Assembly (NCBI GenBank): GCA_025363815.1
Contig: JANYLB010000054.1
Coordinates: forward strand, 82,132 to 146,131
DNA length: 64,000 nt
Source of the DNA: Actinomycetes bacterium
GTDB taxonomy: Bacteria; Actinomycetota; Acidimicrobiia; IMCC26256; JANYLB01
Direction: 5' to 3'
A program made the translations under genes and the position numbers. A model generated the notes under the pieces. That model was given only the letters and a program-made list of their open reading frames with translations, had not been told where the DNA came from and searched no databases. Below are positions 60,571-64,000 of this stretch, piece after piece (positions within the stretch are counted from its first letter, which is position 1; every line of letters starts with the position of its first letter).

Positions 60571-62256
60571 TCAGGCGCGGGCGAGGGCCGGCACGACGGC
60601 GTCAACTTGGAGCTCGTCACGCTCGCCGGTGACGCGCATCTTGCGTTCGACCACACCACGGGCCAGTCCCTTGGTACCGACGACCAGCTGCACCGGAATC
60701 CCGAGGAGGTCGGCGTCGGCAAACTTCACCCCGGGCCGGGCATCGCGATCGTCGTAGAGAACCGCGTGGCCCGCCGCCGTCAGCTCCGAGTAGAGGGCAT
60801 CAGCCGCGGGGCCCACGTCGCCGAGCGCCAGGAGATGGACGTCATAGGGAGCCAACGCCGCGGGCCAGGCGAGGCCGTTGTCGTCATGATGCTCCTCGGC
60901 TACAGCGGCAACTATCCGGCTGATGCCGATGCCGTAGCAACCCATCACCATCGGGTGTTGCTCGCCGGCATCGTCGGTGTAGTTCGCACCGAGGGCCTCG
61001 GCGTACTTCGTGCCGAGCTGGAAGACGTGGCCGACCTCGATGCCCCGGTCGATGCGCAGAGCGGCACCGCAGCTCGGGCACTGGTCGCCGGGAGCGACGA
61101 CCACGATCTCGCCCCATGCCGTCGGCGTGAAGTCGCGCCCGAGCACCGTGTCGGTGGTGTGGTGATCGATCTCGTTCGCGCCTGTCACCCAGCCGTGGGG
61201 GGCCCGGACAGCGGAGTCACAGAGCACGACCTTCGCGCCGACGAAGTCGGGCCCGATGTAGCCCTTTGGGAGATCGGGGTGCGCGGTGAAGTCGGAGTCG
61301 CGGTACAGCCGGACCGTCTGTCCGGGGAGCGCGCCTTTGAGCGCGAACTCGTTGACCTCACGATCGCCGGGCACCACCGCGAGGCCGAGCTCGCCGTCGA
61401 CGTCGAACGCGATGCACTTCAACACCAGGTCAGGGGATGTGCCGAGGTGCCGGGCAACCCCATCGACCCCGGGGAGATCGGGCGTGTGGACCCGCGTCCG
61501 GGGGCCCGCGGCCGCCGGCGCGGCGCTCTGGTGAGTCGGCCGGCGCGTCGCCGCTTCGGTGTTCGCCGCGTAGTCGCAGCTCTCGCACCAGACGAATGCG
61601 TCTTCGCCGACCGCGGCTACAGCCATGAACTCCTGGCTCGTGTCGCCACCGATCTCGCCTGACTGCGCCTTGACCGCGCGAAACGTGAGGCCACAGCGCG
61701 TAAACACCTGGCCGTAGGCGTCGAACATCGCGTCGTAAGCCGCCTGGAGGCCGGCCAGATCACGATCGAAGGAGTAGGCGTCTTTCATCAGGAACTCCCG
61801 CGCCCGCAGGAGCCCGAAGCGCGGACGGAGCTCGTCTCGGTACTTCCAGTTGATCTGGTAGAGATTCACCGGCAGGTCGCGGTAGCTGGTGTACTCCCCC
61901 GCGACGATCGCACTCACCAGCTCCTCAGCCGTGGGCGACAGGGCGAAGCCGGTCCCCTTTCGGTCCTCGAACTTGAACATCAGAGGCCCGTAGGACTTGT
62001 CCCGACCGGTCCGTTCCCAGAGCTCGAGCGGCTGGACGATCGGCAGAAGAAGCTCTTGCGCACCTGCCCGGTCCATCTCCTCACGGACGATCTCGGATAC
62101 CCGTTGGAGGACCCGCGCGCCGAGCGGCAGCCATGAATAGAGGCCGGACGCGACCTTGCGGATGTAGCCGGCGCGTACGAGCAGGCGGTGGCTGTCGACC
62201 TCGGCGTCGGACGGATCGTCGCGCAGGGTGCGCAGAAAGAGACGGGACATGCGCAT
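60571..62256 (-). CDS. proS: Prolyl-tRNA synthetase
   Basis: A 561-residue class II synthetase of the bacterial type. The N-terminal 'LLVRAGYIRKVASGLYSWLP' and motif 2 'INWKYRDELRPRFGLLRARE' are clear. The central YbaK-like editing domain ('VARHLGTSPDLVLKCIAFDV') that removes Ala-tRNAPro is present, and the C-terminal anticodon domain ends the protein. It is followed by the ATP-dependent DNA ligase 7 bp downstream. Confidence 0.95.
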   Translation of the reverse strand: MRMSRLFLRTLRDDPSDAEVDSHRLLVRAGYIRKVASGLYSWLPLGARVLQRVSEIVREEMDRAGAQELLLPIVQPLELWERTGRDKSYGPLMFKFEDRKGTGFALSPTAEELVSAIVAGEYTSYRDLPVNLYQINWKYRDELRPRFGLLRAREFLMKDAYSFDRDLAGLQAAYDAMFDAYGQVFTRCGLTFRAVKAQSGEIGGDTSQEFMAVAAVGEDAFVWCESCDYAANTEAATRRPTHQSAAPAAAGPRTRVHTPDLPGVDGVARHLGTSPDLVLKCIAFDVDGELGLAVVPGDREVNEFALKGALPGQTVRLYRDSDFTAHPDLPKGYIGPDFVGAKVVLCDSAVRAPHGWVTGANEIDHHTTDTVLGRDFTPTAWGEIVVVAPGDQCPSCGAALRIDRGIEVGHVFQLGTKYAEALGANYTDDAGEQHPMVMGCYGIGISRIVAAVAEEHHDDNGLAWPAALAPYDVHLLALGDVGPAADALYSELTAAGHAVLYDDRDARPGVKFADADLLGIPVQLVVGTKGLARGVVERKMRVTGERDELQVDAVVPALARA

Positions 62257-62401
62257 GCGGCGAAACTAGCTGGGGATCGACGGTTCACCCGTTCAATTGG
62301 CCGGGATCAGGGTCGAGTTCGGTCGAGGCCGTGAATCCCCATCAATCCGATCGGGTTAGTAAATCCTGACCTGGTTGCTGGTAATTGCCGGACGGCCGGG
62401 T

Positions 62402-62407
62402 TACGAT
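62402..62407 (+). promoter_or_regulatory. -10 element upstream of the reductase leader ORF
   Basis: TACGAT fits the TAnnnT pattern of actinobacterial -10 elements and lies 7 bp before the GTG at 62415, so transcription would begin at or next to that codon. No good -35 is seen at the right distance. Confidence 0.4.
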
Positions 62408-62414
62408 CTCCCTC

Positions 62415-62513
62415 GTGATTCGAAACACCGGCGCTCCGAGCATCTCCATGGGTCGTACCCCCCATGAGCTTCACGACGAGATGTGTATGCCGGCTCGCGC
62501 GTCGCGCGGCTGA
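62415..62513 (+). CDS. Possible leaderless leader peptide upstream of the sulfite/nitrite reductase
   Basis: A 32-codon frame starts with GTG at the predicted transcription start and ends at TGA 62511, 74 bp before the reductase gene. It reads 'VIRNTGAPSISMGRTPHELH' then 'DEMCMPARASRG', with one Cys near its end. Actinobacterial sulfur-assimilation genes often carry small upstream ORFs of this kind that control expression by cysteine-dependent attenuation. The single Cys makes that tentative. Another frame here ('MSFTTRCVCRL') has Cys-x-Cys but no close stop. Confidence 0.35.
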   Translation: MIRNTGAPSISMGRTPHELHDEMCMPARASRG

Positions 62514-62587
62514 ACCAAACAGCCCCCGCGCCCTAGATCCACCCCCCGCCTCTCATCTCCGACGCTTCGCGTCCAGGGAGTACCCCG

Positions 62588-64000
62588 ATGGCAATCAATC
62601 TGGTCGAACTGCGCGCCCGCCCCCTGGATCCGGAGGTCGAAGACGAGCTCGCGCGCTTCGAACGGGCCGTCGAGCAGTACCTCGCCGGTGAGATCGAAGA
62701 CGACGTCTTCCGGGTCGTGCGCCTGAACCAGGGCGTCTACGGCCAGCGCCAGGGCGGCCACAACCAGATGCTGCGGGTGAAGATCCCGTACGGCAAGGTC
62801 GATCCCGAGCAGCTCGAGATGCTCGGCTACATCGGCCAGGAGTTCTCGCGGGGATGGGGTCATCTCACCACGCGCCAGAACGTGCAGTTCCACTTCGTCC
62901 CGCTGGAGCGCACTTCCGAAGCCCTGCGGCTGCTCGCGTCGGTCGGGCTCACTTCTCGCGAAGCCTGCGGAGACACCGTGCGCAACGTCGCCGGGTGCCA
63001 CCTCGCCGGCGCCTGCCCGACTGAGATGCTCGACATCACACCATGGGCCGAGGCCACCGCTCGCCTGTTCCTGCGCAACCCGATCGCTCAGCGACTCCCG
63101 CGCAAGTTCAAGATCAACTTCTCGGGCTGCGCCACCGACTGCGGCCAGGCGATGTTCAACGACGTGGGCGTGATCGCGCTCAACCGACCGCTTTCCGACG
63201 ACGCTGATCCCGCCAGGGTCGGCGAGCCCGGCTTCAAGATCTTCCTCGCCGGCGGACTCGGCGCCAACCCACACCCGGCGCAGGCCTTCGAGGAGTTCAC
63301 GAGCCGGGAGGACCTGCTTCCGACCATCGAGGCGATCCTGCGTACGTTCGACCACTACGGCAACCGCGACAACAAGTTGCGCGCCCGCATGAAATGGCTC
63401 GTCGACACGATGGGCATCGAAGAGGTCCGCGACCGCATCACCAGGGAGCGCAAGTTTCTGCGGGCGTCGGTCACCTGGCCGGGTGGACTGCCCGAGACAG
63501 TGCTGCGCGACGGCGACCGACCCGCCGGGACCGGGACCCAGGTGTCGGCCGACACCGCTTCGCCCGTCACCTTCAGCGGGCTCGAGCCCTTTCCCCGCTG
63601 GGACCTCGCCAACGTCGTTCGCGGTCGCGCCAACGCAACGGTGAGCGCGTATGCGTGGTGCCGCCTCGGCGACATCACGACGGAGCAGTTCCGCGGACTC
63701 GCCCAGATCCAACGCGACTTCAACACCGACATCCGCATCACCAACCGCCAGAACTTTGCGCTGCGTGACCTGGGTGAGGAGCAGCTCCACGATCTGTGGA
63801 AGCGCCTCGGCGAGCTCGACATGGCCGAGACCGGTGCCGAGCTCGCACGCGATGTCGTCAGCTGCCCCGGCGCCGACACCTGCAACCTCGCGGTCACCCA
63901 GTCGCGCGGCCTCGCCGCCGACATCGGCACCGCGCTCGAAGATGCAGGGCTCGCCGAGGTCGGCGGCATCAAGATCAACATCTCCGGCTGCACCAACAGC
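62588..64000 (+). CDS. Nitrite/sulfite reductase (siroheme/4Fe-4S), 3' end cut by window
   Basis: The first 471 codons of a siroheme-dependent assimilatory reductase. The ferredoxin-like substrate domain has 'RQGGHNQMLRVKIPYGKV' and 'WGHLTTRQNVQFHFVPL'; 'FSGCATDCGQAMFNDVGV' follows. The first half of the 4Fe-4S/siroheme site, 'CPGADTCNLAVTQSRG', is present, and the second half begins at the last residues ('INISGCTNS'). Six-electron reduction of sulfite to sulfide or nitrite to ammonia cannot be told apart here. The ATG at 62588 has AGGGAG upstream. Confidence 0.92.
   Translation, partial: MAINLVELRARPLDPEVEDELARFERAVEQYLAGEIEDDVFRVVRLNQGVYGQRQGGHNQMLRVKIPYGKVDPEQLEMLGYIGQEFSRGWGHLTTRQNVQFHFVPLERTSEALRLLASVGLTSREACGDTVRNVAGCHLAGACPTEMLDITPWAEATARLFLRNPIAQRLPRKFKINFSGCATDCGQAMFNDVGVIALNRPLSDDADPARVGEPGFKIFLAGGLGANPHPAQAFEEFTSREDLLPTIEAILRTFDHYGNRDNKLRARMKWLVDTMGIEEVRDRITRERKFLRASVTWPGGLPETVLRDGDRPAGTGTQVSADTASPVTFSGLEPFPRWDLANVVRGRANATVSAYAWCRLGDITTEQFRGLAQIQRDFNTDIRITNRQNFALRDLGEEQLHDLWKRLGELDMAETGAELARDVVSCPGADTCNLAVTQSRGLAADIGTALEDAGLAEVGGIKINISGCTNS

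Noticed and set aside
62464..62691. 75-codon plus-strand ORF starting 'MSFTTRCVCRL'
   Set aside because: It overlaps the reductase coding region out of frame for about 100 bp; only its first codons could matter as a Cys-rich leader, and the 62415 frame fits the promoter better.
1..64000. tRNA, rRNA and other stable RNA genes
   Set aside because: The intergenic regions were read for T-loop-like GGTTCGAATCC patterns and none was found; most gaps are under 100 bp.

Overview
The window is GC-rich bacterial chromosome, almost entirely coding. Gene content and order point to an actinobacterium, probably of the Acidimicrobiia. An F420-type luciferase-like oxidoreductase, a mycothiol-synthase-like double GNAT protein, a class II (B12) ribonucleotide reductase next to nrdR, a LAFTG-type sorting signal, frequent GTG/TTG starts and constant ATGA/GTGA stop-start overlaps all fit. 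No rRNA, tRNA, CRISPR array or intact mobile element was found.

Layout. (1) 1-9.2 kb, accessory metabolism: an F420-type oxidoreductase overlapping an SDR whose catalytic residues look like those of halohydrin dehalogenases; two TauE/SafE (TSUP) exporters flanking a LysR regulator; a kinase-like protein; a VOC protein; a processive-type GT2 glycosyltransferase followed by a small LAFTG membrane protein; and an acyl-CoA ligase with an acidic tail. (2) 9.2-14.9 kb, a thiol-redox and sigma-factor block: a frameshifted NrtS-like remnant, a DUF3179 lipoprotein, a TlpA-like thioredoxin, CcdA and a zinc-finger anti-sigma-like protein on the minus strand; divergently an ECF sigma factor and a second zinc-finger protein; then gene remnants, a peroxiredoxin-like protein and an IS30 transposase fragment. 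The divergent promoter region is strikingly symmetric. (3) 14.9-20 kb: nrdJ, nrdR, and a LysM protein divergent from lexA across LexA boxes. (4) 20-29.8 kb: dapC-dapD-dapE-O-methyltransferase, then miaB-miaA-dapF-hflX in overlapping order, and rsgA. (5) 29.8-39.5 kb: a third TSUP gene, recA, cinA, pgsA, rimO, a serine hydrolase, a 2'-5' RNA ligase-like protein and ftsK. (6) 39.5-47.8 kb: MshD-like GNAT, SDR, rnj, a diiron ferritin-like protein with two TetR regulators, dapB and an M16 peptidase. (7) 47.8-62.3 kb: the classic translation and RNA block, read leftward as proS, ATP-dependent DNA ligase, rimP-nusA-ylxR-infB-(DUF503 remnant)-rbfA-nrnA-truB-ribF-rpsO-pnp. (8) 62.4-64 kb: a short leader ORF and a sulfite/nitrite reductase cut by the window end.

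How the parts work together. The SOS circuit is represented by lexA, the LysM division-inhibitor candidate and recA, with LexA boxes visible at both loci. Five DAP/lysine genes (dapB, C, D, E, F) are spread over three places, and dapA is absent from its usual position between dapB and rnj. The rimP-infB operon has a leader terminator with a competing hairpin, suggesting attenuation. The most unusual parts are the halohydrin-dehalogenase-like SDR, the mirror-symmetric divergent ECF promoter with two zinc-finger anti-sigma-like genes, and the rimP leader.
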